NCBI RefSeq assembly: GCF_024586455.1
Contig: NC_065920.1
Coordinates: forward strand, 74,578,215-74,642,214
DNA: 64,000 nucleotides
Reading direction: 5' to 3'
Origin: Bactrocera neohumeralis
Taxonomy: Eukaryota > Arthropoda > Insecta > Diptera > Tephritidae
The number at the start of each line of letters is the position of its first letter. Position 1 is the first letter of the stretch. The notes beneath the pieces are model-generated. The model saw only the letters and a list, made by a program, of their open reading frames with translations. It made no database searches and was not told the origin of the DNA. The position numbers were made by a program, and so were the translations under genes. Of the stretch, positions 37,855 through 50,199 are shown in pieces.

Positions 37855-39600
37855 CGCGCTTCCGTTCACAAGTGTAAGCGTGTGTGTGCATAATCTTTTA
37901 TGTTCTTTCTAAATTGTTTCACAATTTTTTTCAAGAAGTTTTTTGCAATTTTTTCGAAGAATTTTTTTGCAATATTTTTCATATCTTTTTTAAATAAATT
38001 TTTCGTAATTTCTTTTTCCTAATTTTTTTTCGTAATTTTTTAATAAATTTTTCATAATTTTTTTTCATAACGTTTTTCATAAGTTTGTCTCAATTTTTCG
38101 CATAATTTTTTCATAAATTTTTTTCTCTTAGATTTTTTGCATAATTTTATTCAATAAATGTACTAAAAAGACACTAACACATGCAGAGGCTGGCGCAGCG
38201 CACACAAAGCAGCAGCGGGAATTAACGTGCAGCGCCGCCATAGGCGAAATAATTGAAACACGCATTTGTCAGATACAGAAAAATCGTGCATAGATAGATG
38301 TTGTTGTTGTTGCGTTAGTTTTTGTTTATTTGTGTTCTACAACTAAAATTTTTGCATATTTTAAAATTGCTCGGGCGCAACAACAAAAAACCTGACGAAT
38401 GCAGCTACAAATAAAAAGCGTAAATTTGTATTATAAAAAAGTGGCAGCGTCGATATATTTTCAAGCGAAATAGCAAATACAATTTTATTTAATTTTTTTT
38501 TTTGTATTTTTTTTTATTATTTTATATTATTATTTTATATACCAAGCTGCGATTTATTAAAATCAAGCGAATTGCAAATGAAACGAAAATGTAAAAAATA
38601 AAATGAAATGTGAAGAGAAAAAAATTTGAGAGAGAGAGGGAGAGAGAGAGAGGAAAAAATATAAATGAGTACATGGAAAAATTATTATAAAAGCATTCAA
38701 CTAAATACAAAGCATACAACAAACACACATACAAACATATAAAATATTTATATTTGTATGTGTGTGTGCATGTACATGCGCGTAAAAAATAAATGCATAA
38801 ATAAGTATGTATACGTGTAACTAAAATAAGCGCACGAGATCGATTTAAAGCAAGAAAAAGCGCGCAACAAATCAAGCTTGAATAAAATAAAGCAAAATTA
38901 AAATAAATTAAAGTAAATAAAAATTTTTCTAAAATGACGTAAATAAAAAAATTGCAAACAATATATGGTAGGTATGGTACAAGCAGCCTTTTGCTGTTGT
39001 TGTATGGTGCAGATTTGGTTTATGCAGCTTCAATTTTTTTCTTTTTTTCTACATTTTTGGAGCTTTAACTTGACGTTTGTTTGTTGCTAATATTGTTGTT
39101 GTAATTTTTGTATGTGTCTATTGCTTTTTATTGTTGTTGTATTTTTTTTATTTTCTATTGCTTATTATTAAAGTTGGATTTTTTAAAGATTTTCTATTGT
39201 TGTTGTTGTAATTTTGTACAATTCTCTATTGCGTGCTGTAGTTGATTTAACTGATTTGATGTTGTATTTTTTGGAGTTTTTGCCCTTGTAGCACTCCAGC
39301 CCTTGCGCCTACGTGCATGATGCGCACGCCACACTTAAATGACGGCTATAAGAATTAGCGCTAGCATATACTCAAGCTACACAAACTACAAGCGAAGCGT
39401 TCAATTGGCAGCCGCCGCGTTAGAAGCACAAGAAGAAGCAGAAGCAGTTGCATTTGATGAAGCCGTGCAGTTGTAGCGTTTACACACAAGCGTCAGGATA
39501 ATGTCTTGTTGTTGCAGTTGTTGTTGTGCATTTTTATCCTCATTAATGTTGTATGCAAGGTGCGTATTGTTGTTGCATTTTTTTTGTGTGTGTGTGTGTA
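37855..39600 (-). promoter_or_regulatory. Minus-strand 5' UTR-like region ending at a strong donor
   Basis: The minus strand is A-rich with many CAACAACAA runs (39030-39580) and ends at AGCGCG/GTAAGTAT (last exon base 37855). A TCAGTT initiator-like site lies near 39245. Within it are a GA microsatellite at 38629-38655 and a ~20-bp degenerate TTTTTCATAATTTTT array at 37920-38160. It may be the first exon or promoter of another minus-strand transcript. Confidence 0.3.
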
Positions 39601-39886
39601 TGTATATTTTTTACATTTTTTACGTTTTCAAGCCAAGCATGACATAGAAAAGAAGAACTAGATTAGTTAAAAATTGCGTTAAAAAGCGTTAAAATTTCAT
39701 GATAAAAATATGCAGCAAATATAAATAAAAAAAATATAAATAACGTATGATTGTATGTGTATTTGTACGTGTTGTCATAATACGTGCGCATTAGTGGCAG
39801 CGCCTAATGATCATAATTTTAGGGGCAGAGTTAATTTCAATATAAATATTTTTACACAAATACTGTTATGTGTTTTGCAGAAAGTA

Positions 39887-40400
39887 TTGCCTACTTTTAG
39901 GCGTTCAAACATATAGGTGTGTGTGTGCAATTGGAAAAGCGTTGCCTACTTTTGGCAGTTTATAATTTGTCATTTTGAAAAGTCTATTGCCTACTTTTAG
40001 GTGCTAAATATGTGTAAGATTTTTGAACAAATGATTATTTACTTTCAGAAGAAAGTAATTTTTATTATTCAAAAATGCATTGCCTACTTTAGGTATTTCA
40101 AATGTGGGTGAGCGAAATTAAAAAAAAAATCGTTGTATACTTTCAGGAGAAATTCTAAAATTTATTGCTTACTATTAGGCATTCCAAATGCAGATGGGTG
40201 AAGTTAAAAAGTCGTTGTTTACTTTCAGTGGTACATAGTTTCTCATAATTAAAAGAGTATTGCCTGCTTTTAGGCGATTTTCCTTTGATTTTAATGACAG
40301 TTAGTTGTCTACTTTTAAGCTAATAATAATTTCTCATTTTAAAAGAATAAATATGAGTGAGTCATTAGCGGGTCAACAACACCTTAACTACTTTTGGGTT
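39887..40400. repeat. Array of TTGCCTACTTTTAGGC-type hairpin motifs
   Basis: Motif starts: 39887, 39942, 39987, 40036, 40080, 40133, 40165, 40215, 40260, 40305 and 40384, mostly 44-55 bp apart. Full copies contain GCCTA-CTTT-TAGGC, a 5-bp stem with a 4-nt loop. They roughly alternate with a weaker form (TTGTTTACTTTCAG), giving a ~93-bp higher-order unit whose linkers also match. Confidence 0.85.
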
Positions 40401-42200
40401 CTTTTCTCATTTTCTTATTGCAAAATAGTCAATTTTGAACGATTGTTATACTACTAATTTTATGAAAGTTTGATCAATCACTATATAAGTAGATATACCT
40501 AATGAGTAAAAAAGAATGGAAATCCCTGGAATTATTGCCTTTTCTCCAAAGCGCTTTCGCTTGTTAAAGAAGAAAAGTTAAAAATAACAAAAAAGTAAAA
40601 AAAAAAATGTGCTATAAAAAATACATCTTTGCCCATACTTTTCTGGAGATTGGTCTTCTAGAAAGTTTGTTTGAAATATTTCTGAAAGATTTGCTTGAGC
40701 AGTAGACATTTAAGTACTGAGTAATCCAGCTAACGTTAACATCCTCGACAAGGTCTTTATTTTTGGTTAATACAAGAAACCAAATCACATCGGAAAGTTT
40801 TTTCGGGAAGCATCGTATTAAAATAATATCGTTTTTCTATAAAATTAGCATATCATCTTCTGTTTCAAGTAATTTTTAGAATAATTTGGAATATGACAGG
40901 AAAAAATATTTTTTACAATTATTTTCTATAAAAAATACATTCTTGCCTTTAGTTTTCTAGACAATGATCTTTCAGGAAGCTTATCTGAAATATCTCTGAC
41001 TTCAATAAAAAGATTTACATGAACATTAGCCAATAACGTTAAAAAGGAAGTGCCTGCCCCGCTTACATCTAACTTTCTGAAAAAGTAACTACTGCTTGTC
41101 AACAACCGAAACCGACAAGGTAATGGAAAATTATTTTAGGGAAGCCTCGTTTTTACTGGTATATCGTGTTTCTCCAAAATATGGATAAATTTTAAAATGA
41201 CGTGAGATATTTTTAGGAAACACAAGCAAACAAAATCCTATTGGAAAGTATGTTCGGAGAGCTTTTTTTAAATGTGCTTTGTTTTCATTCAAATAAAAGG
41301 TGTCTGTAAAGAGCATGGCATTTATTGTTGTCCTTAACCAACTTTTCAATGGGCATTTTTGGAGTTCCTAAATATATTTTAATTATTGTTTTGAAAGAGT
41401 ATTCGATGAACGAAAGAATAGTAATAGGCTTCCCAAAAGTAAAAATGTTATTTTGAAACTGTAAATGTGTTTGGTATTAAAATTTTAGCAAAGACACACA
41501 CCCAACCACTTTTTGGTAGTGCATGGTTACTTTTGGAATCAGAGAAATCAGTACTACAAGCCTTCAAAAGTTCCGACAGCTGAAGAAGAAAGAGATTAGC
41601 TCCTCCGTTACTGAAGAGAAGATCATGCATATTTCAATTTAGCCAAGTCTTTTTAAATATATGTAGCGGAGACATAACCCTAAGCAGCTACTGATAGCGC
41701 ATGGTTGCTGTCTAGACAAGTTATGTACTGATACAGACCTTCTCTTTAAGTGCAAAGTAATAAGGGCATGTTACGACATACTTATAGGTTTAAGGCTTTA
41801 GGAAGATACAAAAAAAATTTAATATCTAGGAACCCAAAACGAGAACTGAACTATTTTTTTAATAGCTGATGTATTGTATTCTACAAAAATTTTGTAGAAA
41901 ACATTAGTGTTAAAAGAATAATCATCAATAATTGTATAATATTTGAAAAACAATTATATAGTCAGTAAATATTTAAACAAAAATATGTAATATAAAACTT
42001 GAACATCAATGGTGGGTAAAAATTAGCATCATCAAATATATAATCGGCCTACTAATAAGATAAAAGATAAACTTAACAATTGGTGCTTGGAAGAGAAACT
42101 ATTTAAACGAATAGCATTCTCTCTGCCAAAAGCAAGTAACTTAACAAAAATGTTCAAAAAAATATTCAATTGCGATAAAATATATGTATGTATATATGAT
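40401..42200. other. AT-rich DNA downstream of the NOL4-like stop
   Basis: It may hold the 3' UTR if the stop at 42207 is used; no AATAAA is evident on the minus strand just below it. No further NOL4-like exon is recognised. Open frames at 41131-41630 have no motif. Confidence 0.4.
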
Positions 42201-42206
42201 TCCCTT

Positions 42207-45200
42207 TTATAGCGTATAATTGAAATCATTACTCACCAGGTTGTCAAAGCGCAAGGCATCCTCATCGCTTAAGCCCATGCTGCGTGTCAATTGCAAATAT
42301 GTCGAAGTGATCGGTTTCAAACGCTCCAAATCCAATGGCGGCAAGCGCGAAGTATACCGCGAAGTTGACGAAGGCGTTGGACGATTATCAGCGCCACCGG
42401 ACGGCTTGTACTTGGACGAAGAAGCTCTCACTTCGGTTGTGGAGGACTTAAATGAAAGCGCCGACGACAGATTGCTTTTGAGCGCTGTGGGTGTGGAGGT
42501 GACTAGCTCTGACAGCGCTGACGAGGCTAATGTTAGCGGTGTTGTTGGTATGACGATGTGCGGCAGAGTTGGCAACGGTTTCGTGTGTGACGTTGATGTA
42601 CCATTCGAGCGTGTAGACCTGAAAGTAGAAGCTATTGATAGATTAATTGCACTGAGCTGTGTGGGGGGTGGGGATAGGGGTGGCATTGGCGCCATTGTCT
42701 CGGTAACCATTTCCAACTCAGCAGCAGTGGACGAAGCCACCGCAGCAGCCACAGTACTGGCTGATGTGGTCTCACGAGCTTGCGACTCGGTTGCGTTGGT
42801 ACGCAGTCTCAAGGTTTTCTCACTTTCTGGTGAGCTTTTGAATTTTTTTATTAAAGGTTCTTGAATATCAATGGGTTTGGTGTGAATGGAGGGATTTTCT
42901 GATATTGCTGAGCATTCCTGTTGCACAGCGGGCTGCTTTACGTTGCCACTAGCTGGTATAATACCTGAACCACGCGATACACCTGAATTGGAATTACGCT
43001 GAGGGGTTAACAACTCAGCAACGCTGGTAAACTCAGCGGGCATCGGTGGGAGTGGCAATGGAAAGCCGCCGGCATAGAAACGACGCATCATTTCATAATA
43101 ACGAAAGAAGCTCTCATGTGTCTTTAAGAAATTCATATCAAAACAAAGGGGATGATAGCCGAGGTAAGAAGGCGGCGCATGCGTAACCGGTTCGCGCACC
43201 ACCAAAGGTGACGGTGATGGCGATGCCGATGTTGACGAGACGGTTGCCGCAACAGAAACTGAAGCCGGTACAGGAGGCGGAGTCAAAGGACGCTGCAATT
43301 GTGGATTGATGCGTATTTTTGGTTGCCCGACAAGCGTTGTTGGTGTCGGCTTAGATAAAGATGTCGTTCTTTCGGATACCAAATCGATAGTGATAATAGG
43401 TGCTGCTGCTGTCGCTGTGGCTACGGCTGTATCTGTTGAAATGGATCTGGGTAGCGAGGCTGGCGCTGCCAGAGGCTGTCGTGATGGTGCCGAAAGCAAA
43501 GCACGTGCAATTGATTGTGATGCTGGAAAAAATTTAGTATTATCGGACGCTTCCTCAAGCTGAGAGTAGCGTCGCTTCAGTGGAACTACTGTGTGTGCAG
43601 TGGTTATGCTAGTGGCTGCTCCTTTTGTTAGAGTTTTCGTTGGTCCTGCTTCCACAGAGCTTTCAGTATGTGATGAGTAATTGAGTCCTTCAACCTCCGA
43701 TGAGCTTTCGTTACCACAATCCTCTGGTGGATTGATGGATGTGGCCGGTGAAGTGGCGCGCAAATTCTTCTTACATTCTGGACAAATGGATAGAAAACGT
43801 GTGACAGCTTCACGCGGTAAGAAAGCATATGTTTCGGTAATCTAGAATAGTTTTAAGACAAGGTATGCCAGGTTAAAATATATTGATGATCTGGGGATTT
43901 AAATGTTACTATCGTTTTGATTTTACACTCACTATGCGATATGTGCGCTTTTGTCCGGCATGCATGCCACTACGTCCACCCAATTCCATATGTACATTAT
44001 AGATAATGTCAAAGAATTCTTCTACCACGGCCACCTTGCGATAGGTGCGTTTGCCAAAGTCCTTTGAAAGAAAATATTAAGACTTGTATTGACTTGACTT
44101 GCATAGTCTTACCTTTGTGGTTGAAGCTACAAATAGATCCACTAGACTGGGATTATCGGAAAGCACGGCGTTCGGTGGGAGTGGTTCGAGCTGCCGATGA
44201 CCGCCAGCAGCTTCTTTGAACTCAGCTGGACGTTTTGTGGTGAAAGCTATATAGGGATTCATAATATCTTTTAGTGTGTTGGTGTTTTACTTATTATTCT
44301 TCAGTAAATCATTGTACTTTTTTTGAAAGCTTTGACAAAAGCTTTCACATTATTAATTTTTTTTTATGTAATTTTACAACTCAATAATTTAATAAACAGT
44401 CGTAAATTAACAGGGCTTTCACATAAAGCTTTAAACTTTTAATAAAAAGCGATCACTGAAGTTTTTTTGTAACCCTGAAGTATCGTTACTTAGGTATATG
44501 TACGTTGTATTATGCTTAAAGAAAATTACTTACCTTTGGTTTTCACCCAAAACCGAAATTTCGAACTATCTGGCCGACTGTGCTCTTTGCCCTCTAACGC
44601 TTTCAAAATACGTGTTTTCTTACGCAGCGTTATAGTTTTCGTCTTGGCTTGATCGCCGTAATTCTTCAATGCCCAGGGTTGAAAAAGCTGGAAAAGCACA
44701 ACAGCTCGTCGGAATTACTAAATTATTTACTGCGAGTAACTTCTCCTTCACAATCGCTTACTATTTTATTTTCGAAATTTACCTCATAAATATGCTGACG
44801 TTCAGCTTGACGCCGCTGCTGTGCGCCCAGACTCATTTCAGCTGGTACGTACGGCGCCTTTGCAACATCGCGCGCCACTTGCTCATGCTTATGATTATCA
44901 GCAACAATTGGCATATCAACATCATCGACATCAGCCTCGTAAGCAGCATCAGAGGCAGAAGCGGAGGCCGAAGCCGAAGCAACTCCTTGAGTTTCTTCTT
45001 CGACCGCAAAATGTGGCACTGTTGCTTCGACGAGTTGGCGTTGATCTAGTAACTGCTGCCGCTGCTGCCTCTCATGTTGCATATCTAGCAAATGTTGTTG
45101 TTGCCGTTGTTCGGCCAACTGTTGCGACTCATCGTGAGGAGCGTCCTCCGGCCTTTCATATCTACGAGCGTTTTCGTCCCCGGCATCGACGGGAGACTGT

Positions 45201-45217
45201 TCTCGCGATGAGTTCAT
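42207..45217 (-). CDS. Nucleolar protein 4 (NOL4/NOL4L)-like protein, five exons, C-terminus probably incomplete
   Basis: Minus-strand exons in order: 45217-44783 (ATG at 45217), 44687-44534, 44246-44113, 44061-43933, and 43841 to either the donor at 42236 or the stop at 42207. Every junction has GT..AG and the phases agree (0, 1, 0, 0). Read to the stop the product is 828 aa. Exon 1 is Gln/Glu-rich with an SASASASAS run. Exons 2-5 carry the blocks that identify the family: WALKNYGDQAKTKTITLRKK, SKFRFWVKTKAF, VAVVEEFFDIIYNVHMELGG, HAGQKRTYRI, and ETYAFLPREAVTRFLSICPE with CPEC. These align with the N-terminal half of vertebrate NOL4, a nuclear protein of poorly known function. Exon 5 continues as a long Ser/Thr/Ala-rich region and ends with LKPITSTYLQLTRSMGLSDE. 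GTGAGT follows FDNL at 42236, nine codons before the stop, so splicing onward is likely. I do not see the C-terminal domain of vertebrate NOL4 in the window. Introns are 95, 287, 51 and 91 nt. Confidence 0.88.
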
Positions 45218-47375
45218 TTCTTCTTATTTTGTTTTAACTTTAACGATTTTTAATAAATTTTTAATAATTTTCGATTCTTGTGTTTTTGTTCTTTTATATT
45301 TATTTAGAACTTTTCGAACAGAAATTGCATTATATAAAAGTTTTAGTCATTGAATTTATGTGATCGAGATCTGTTTCGCCAAAATTGTTTATTCTCGAAG
45401 TATTTTTTATCTGAAAATATACAAAAATATTGTTAAGTACAAATAAATTCTTGAACTTTTGTAAAGTTAGATATTTTCTTGTTCTAGAGGTTATCCATGC
45501 GCTTTTTGGTGCCCAGGTCCAAGTTAATTGTCATCACAGACGTGTAACGGGAAGTTCAGGAAAGATGCTGTTTCGTCGGGAACAGACCAAAGTGAGAAGG
45601 TGAGGTCGTTCCATACGTCGGGTTAAATATTTTCGAATGACTCGAAAATTATGATTCTCTTTTATTACCGAGCGTAAGTTTTAATCAAGCAGTCGCTCTA
45701 GAAGTTAAGTGGTATTTTTCATACATTTGCCACTATGAAGCTCAGACTGATAGATATTTTTAATAACAGGCAGGGAGTAACATACAACGACGATTGTAAA
45801 ACCTATCAAGAGGTAGAAGAAGGAGAGACTATATATCTTCTTGTATTCAAGACTTTATATTGGATAAGAAACACAACTATCGATCAAGGGTTTATTGGCG
45901 ATGTCTCGGAAATTGCACATATAAAACTTTTCGTATTGATGAACCTTAACAGAAGAACAATGCGGTTTAGAGCTTAAATAATAGAGTGAGGGTATTTTAG
46001 TATCAATGCTTTCACAATGGACCTCCTAGAGGCCTAGGTGTCTCGTCAGACATCCACCCTACATATCTACATATGTATTAAGTTATTTCAGGAGATTGAG
46101 GCTGTTAACATAATTAATAACTTGCACATGTGGGATCTCTTTATAGAAGAGATTCTCTTGTTATCGAAAATTAAAAAGAAAGAATTCCTCATCTTAACTC
46201 GTTATCTTCTGTGGTGAAGTTTATCTTTTTGCAATTGTTTCATGATTTTATATTAAAACCTGGGTATATTGACAGTACGGCTTATATGCATTGGTCTCTT
46301 TTTTGTATAAATATCATTTTAGAACAATATTACATTGCTATGTTTTGCAACCTCTTTACCACCAGATTAACCGAAGCACTGTGTACAAAGTCACATAAAT
46401 TGTCGACGACTTGAACAATATTTCCAAATTCCAACACAACCCTTTTCTAACATATGAAACGATTATAAGTTAGATTTGTCAGTCAAGGTTTATTCAGTTT
46501 CTCATTTCTTAAGCTGAAGTAAGGGTACCAATTTAAGTTTGAAAGAAAAATATCATTGTTACTTGCGATAAAAAATAAAACAACTTTCCAATTTTCCAAT
46601 GTCAACAAGAACCTCTTTCAACTACTACAGTTAGTTCTCTGACGACCAAATATACGTTAACTAACAGGAAGCCTAACTAAACTCTCAACTTTCCTATCAG
46701 ATGGAAATACTTTATATTTCTCAACATTACAAATATCGGGAAAGTCCAAAAGGAGACATTTTTTTATAACTTGTGGGTATTTAACAATGTACAGCACCAG
46801 ATGTATCCGAAACTAAAAGGATTGAAAGATTATTAATAATCAACAACATCAATTGTATCACGGAACTCCTGCATTGTTTATGTGACAAATCCACATGACT
46901 GATTGGATTGTTGGCAAAGCTCTTCCAAAGATCGGAACAAAGCTTAAAGCAACTTTAACAAAAAAAGCTTCGCTTGAATCTCAATACATATAAATCTGGT
47001 GGTAATGAAATGAAGAACTCACAGGTATCGACGAAGTTCAGCCGAAAAAAATCTATATTGTTGATAGTTTCTTAACGACCGACAGCGCCAGTTGAACTTC
47101 TGAGCTGATGCATTGAATTTATGAAATATCCAAAAGCTGATTGGATCTGAGACTAAAGCACTTTCGAAGATTGGAGAAATGCCAAAAGCAAATTTAGTCC
47201 TAATAATAAGTTCATATCGAACTCCAAAATCATTCAGTTTTCAATTATAACTCTCTACAATGATTCCCCAATGCTGAAAGAATATTCTTTGATTAACTCA
47301 GAACCATGAACGAAAGGGAGATGTTGAAAGCCGTGAAGAGCTGAACCGACTCCTTGAGTCTTTGATGTATCGATC
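45218..47375. other. Upstream of the NOL4-like exon 1; no gene seen
   Basis: The first ~100 nt on the minus strand are A/T-rich leader-like DNA before the ATG at 45217. An 80-codon frame at 45735-45977 has no motif. Confidence 0.35.
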
Positions 47376-47379
47376 CGAA

Positions 47380-47720
47380 ATTTTGCATACGTTCTTTTAT
47401 CCTTAAAAAGTTTTTCATATGACGAGATTGGACCACTATAGCATATACTTAACATACGAACTGACCGATCTATGTAAAGTTTTTGTATGGAAAACTTTTG
47501 CATTTGACGAGATATCTTTATGAAATTAGAGATTATTGTCCAAAGCAGCGCTACAATCTTCGAAAATTGTTCAGATCGGACCACTATGGAATAGAGCTAA
47601 CATACAAACTGACCGATCAAAAGCAAGTTCCTGTATGGAATATAGAATCCATGATATTTGTGAAGGGTTCGATGCAACCGAAGTTAATATTTCTTCTTAT
47701 TTTGATGTTGGAATTGCCTC
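47380..47720 (+). repeat. Degraded copy of the ACCCTGAACAGGGT dispersed repeat
   Basis: Shared phrases with 57906-58576: GAGATTGGACCACTATAGC, TGTATGGAAAACTTTTGCA, TTGTTCAGATCGGACCACTA, and the 3' hairpin region GGTTCGATGCAACCGAAG near 47668. The 5' end is missing. Confidence 0.75.
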
Positions 47721-49379
47721 CAATTTATAACTTTTCAAGACCGACGAGTCATGTATGGTTTAAAACAAAACTAGTAACGAAATTTTTATCGGTTTTTTTC
47801 TAAAGCCATTCCATTCATCTATTGATTTTTGATATTTGGATTTAGAACATTTTATTATACAAACTTACACATCACACAAATCTTCTCACGATTAGTCACG
47901 AAAGTTTAGATATTGATGTATTTAGCATAGTTCAAGAAGCAGTTCAATGAGTAAGAACATAGAAATAATCTAACTTAAAATTTATTAATTAAATTTCTTA
48001 ATTTTTTTGTTTTATAAAAATCAAGCGAAGCAATCGAAATCTTTCTCTTAAAAACACTTCACCGCACAAACTAGTAAAGTCAATAGATAATGATACATTT
48101 ATGCCACAAATCAAGAGTCAAAAGTCAATCAATAGTTCAATACAAAACTCAACAACAACACCAATCGAAACTTTATAACAAAAGTAAACTTAATAAAAAA
48201 CGATAACGTCAACGAACACGACGCGAGCGAACGCGAACGCTTTAAAAGATCAACAAAGACTGATCGAAATGTGAGTTTTCCTCAAGAAAATCATGCTGCT
48301 GTCAAAGGCCGGACCGAAGAAGCTGCGTTGAGCTGGACAACGCAAATGCACCAACAAAGGTGGTGTTGGACTGACCAAAGAAAGGGGTGAAGAAAGATGC
48401 GCGAGGCAACTGAAATAAACAGGTTTGTGGCACAGAATATGAAGCAATGAAGATCACAGGAAGCAGGGGCAGTCTAGCATTTAAGCGTGTACATATGTGC
48501 ACAAAAGTAGAAGAAAGAGCAGTTAAACACAGACGAAGTGAAGACAGACGGAAAAAATGAACTTTCAACCTCAAAGCATAACGATTTCTATGCCGTGAGG
48601 TAGAGTACGCCGTTAATACATTTTATATGGGTTGGCAGCAGCGGGGTGGTTGTGTGGTGCTTTAGACGAGAAGATGGTTTCACTGACGCGTCATTGAACT
48701 TGAATTGGTTAAGAAAAAATAATATTGAACACAAAAGGTATAAAAATAAAAATGCAAATACTTATGATAGCTGTAAATAGGAAAAAAGCTTTGAACTAAG
48801 GCACACACACACACACCCATACATTGAAAAAAGTAAGCAAATCAGTGCAATTAAGTCCGACAGTCAATATGACTACCTCAACAAATTTGTATGTATTCTA
48901 GTTGTAATTATAGAAGGCAATGTAAACTTACACACACATATGTATACTATATACAGCTTTTTCCCCATAACTGTTTTTTTTTGTATTTTGCCTTTTTTAT
49001 TTGAAGTACTTTTTTAACTCTTTCTTTCTTAGGAGAAAGTTTTCCCTTAGAACACAGTTTCATTAACTACTTTCCCATAACAAATTGGTATGTATGTATA
49101 TGTTTGTATGACTCGTAAATATATTTATATTTTTTCTCGATTTTCGCAGCAAATACACATAAACATTAGTTTGCCCTTTAGCAGTTCGCTCTCTTAAAAA
49201 ATGTACAAAAATGCAAGCAACAACTAGCAAGCTTCACATAACAACGCGCAATTCTTGGTTTTTCTCTTTAGACAACAAACTGTTGCATATTGCTTGTAAC
49301 GCCTGTGTGTATGCTAATATTTCTTAGTCGTTTGTATTGCTTTGGCTTGCTATATGTGTTGGAGTCACGTGCTACTTAC
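47721..49379. other. Non-coding, promoter-like patch
   Basis: 48190-48240 is rich in GAACGCGAAC-type repeats ahead of CTTTAAAAG, and might be regulatory. CA tracts occur at 48800-48815. No gene is recognised. Confidence 0.3.
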
Positions 49380-49425
49380 CAACATTTGTTCGTATAACGA
49401 TGGCATTGGTGGGAGTGGATGTATG
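49380..49425 (-). CDS. Candidate alternative first coding exon of the NOL4-like gene
   Basis: On the minus strand a CTAAC branch-point-like motif and an acceptor TAG precede 46 nt that end at a consensus donor, GTAAGTAG. An ATG at 49406 gives MPSLYEQML in phase 0. That phase would join correctly to exon 2 of the NOL4-like gene at 44687, replacing the Gln-rich exon 1. The acceptor would allow it to be an internal exon with a further 5' UTR exon upstream. Only splice signals and phase support it. Confidence 0.3.
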
Positions 49426-50199
49426 CTAGGTTAGGGTTTAGAAATCCACTTGGCTGACTAGTGGTGGTGGTGGTGGAGTGATAGTGCTCAGAGTATTCCA
49501 AATTGCTTTGATGTAGCGAAAAGAGTAAGCTCGGCAGTAATGTGTTCCTTAAGGAAGACTTGAAACCGATTAGTTCCGTTCTAAGTTAGATTTAATATGA
49601 AACAAAAACTTGAAAAATACATTAAGTAAGTTCTAACGAATGCCTTGATCCCAAAGTCGAAAGCTAAATGAAAAAACTCTTACAGATACGCTCATATACA
49701 TACATATATCTCCGAAACTATGTATGTGCGGGAAGTCTTTCAAATTTTCGGAGAATCTTCTCAAATATATTGGAATCGCTTATTTGAGGATTACAAATAG
49801 ATATAACCTCTCAAATAACATACTATATGTAAGTAATACATTTCTTTCTAGCCGAAAGTCATATTTAACTTCACACTATTTTTCTTTTATTAATATAGCT
49901 CTCGAGAGATTAATATCGAAGATTACATAAAAAGAACAAAAATTAATTAAATTGCTTGAGAATATACTTATTTCGAAGATCTTCTCTGATCGCTTATATT
50001 TTTCTGTATAGTAAATGAGATCACCAAAAGTCGAAGAGTTAAAACTTGAAAACTTAAACAAACGCTTCTATTTTCCATTTTCCAACCGTCTTTTAACCTA
50101 TAAATGACACCTTCTGCTTCTTCATCATTATGCTCTAAGCCCTTTAAGTTTACCTCAATGTTTGTAACACCCAGAAGAAAATGTTGTATAGATAGACAA
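49426..50199. other. AT-rich spacer
   Basis: Short AT-driven open frames only. GTTTGTAACACCCAGAAG at 50160-50180 is a small piece of the dispersed repeat seen in full at 57906. Confidence 0.4.

Noticed and set aside
38522..38875. 117-codon minus-strand frame rich in Phe, Tyr and Cys
   Set aside because: Translates through GA and CA microsatellites in UTR-like DNA; not protein-like.
39887..40400. CRISPR-like array
   Set aside because: The DNA is eukaryotic, repeats and linkers are both degenerate, and linkers match each other rather than being unique spacers.
42220..42864. 214-codon plus-strand open frame
   Set aside because: Shadow of NOL4-like exon 5; it has no start context or motif of its own.
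44669..45237. Plus-strand open frames of 126-138 codons
   Set aside because: Antisense shadows of NOL4-like exon 1, which reads into conserved exons in phase.
47255..47803. Open frames of 106-109 codons
   Set aside because: They read through the degraded hairpin repeat shared with 57906-58576.
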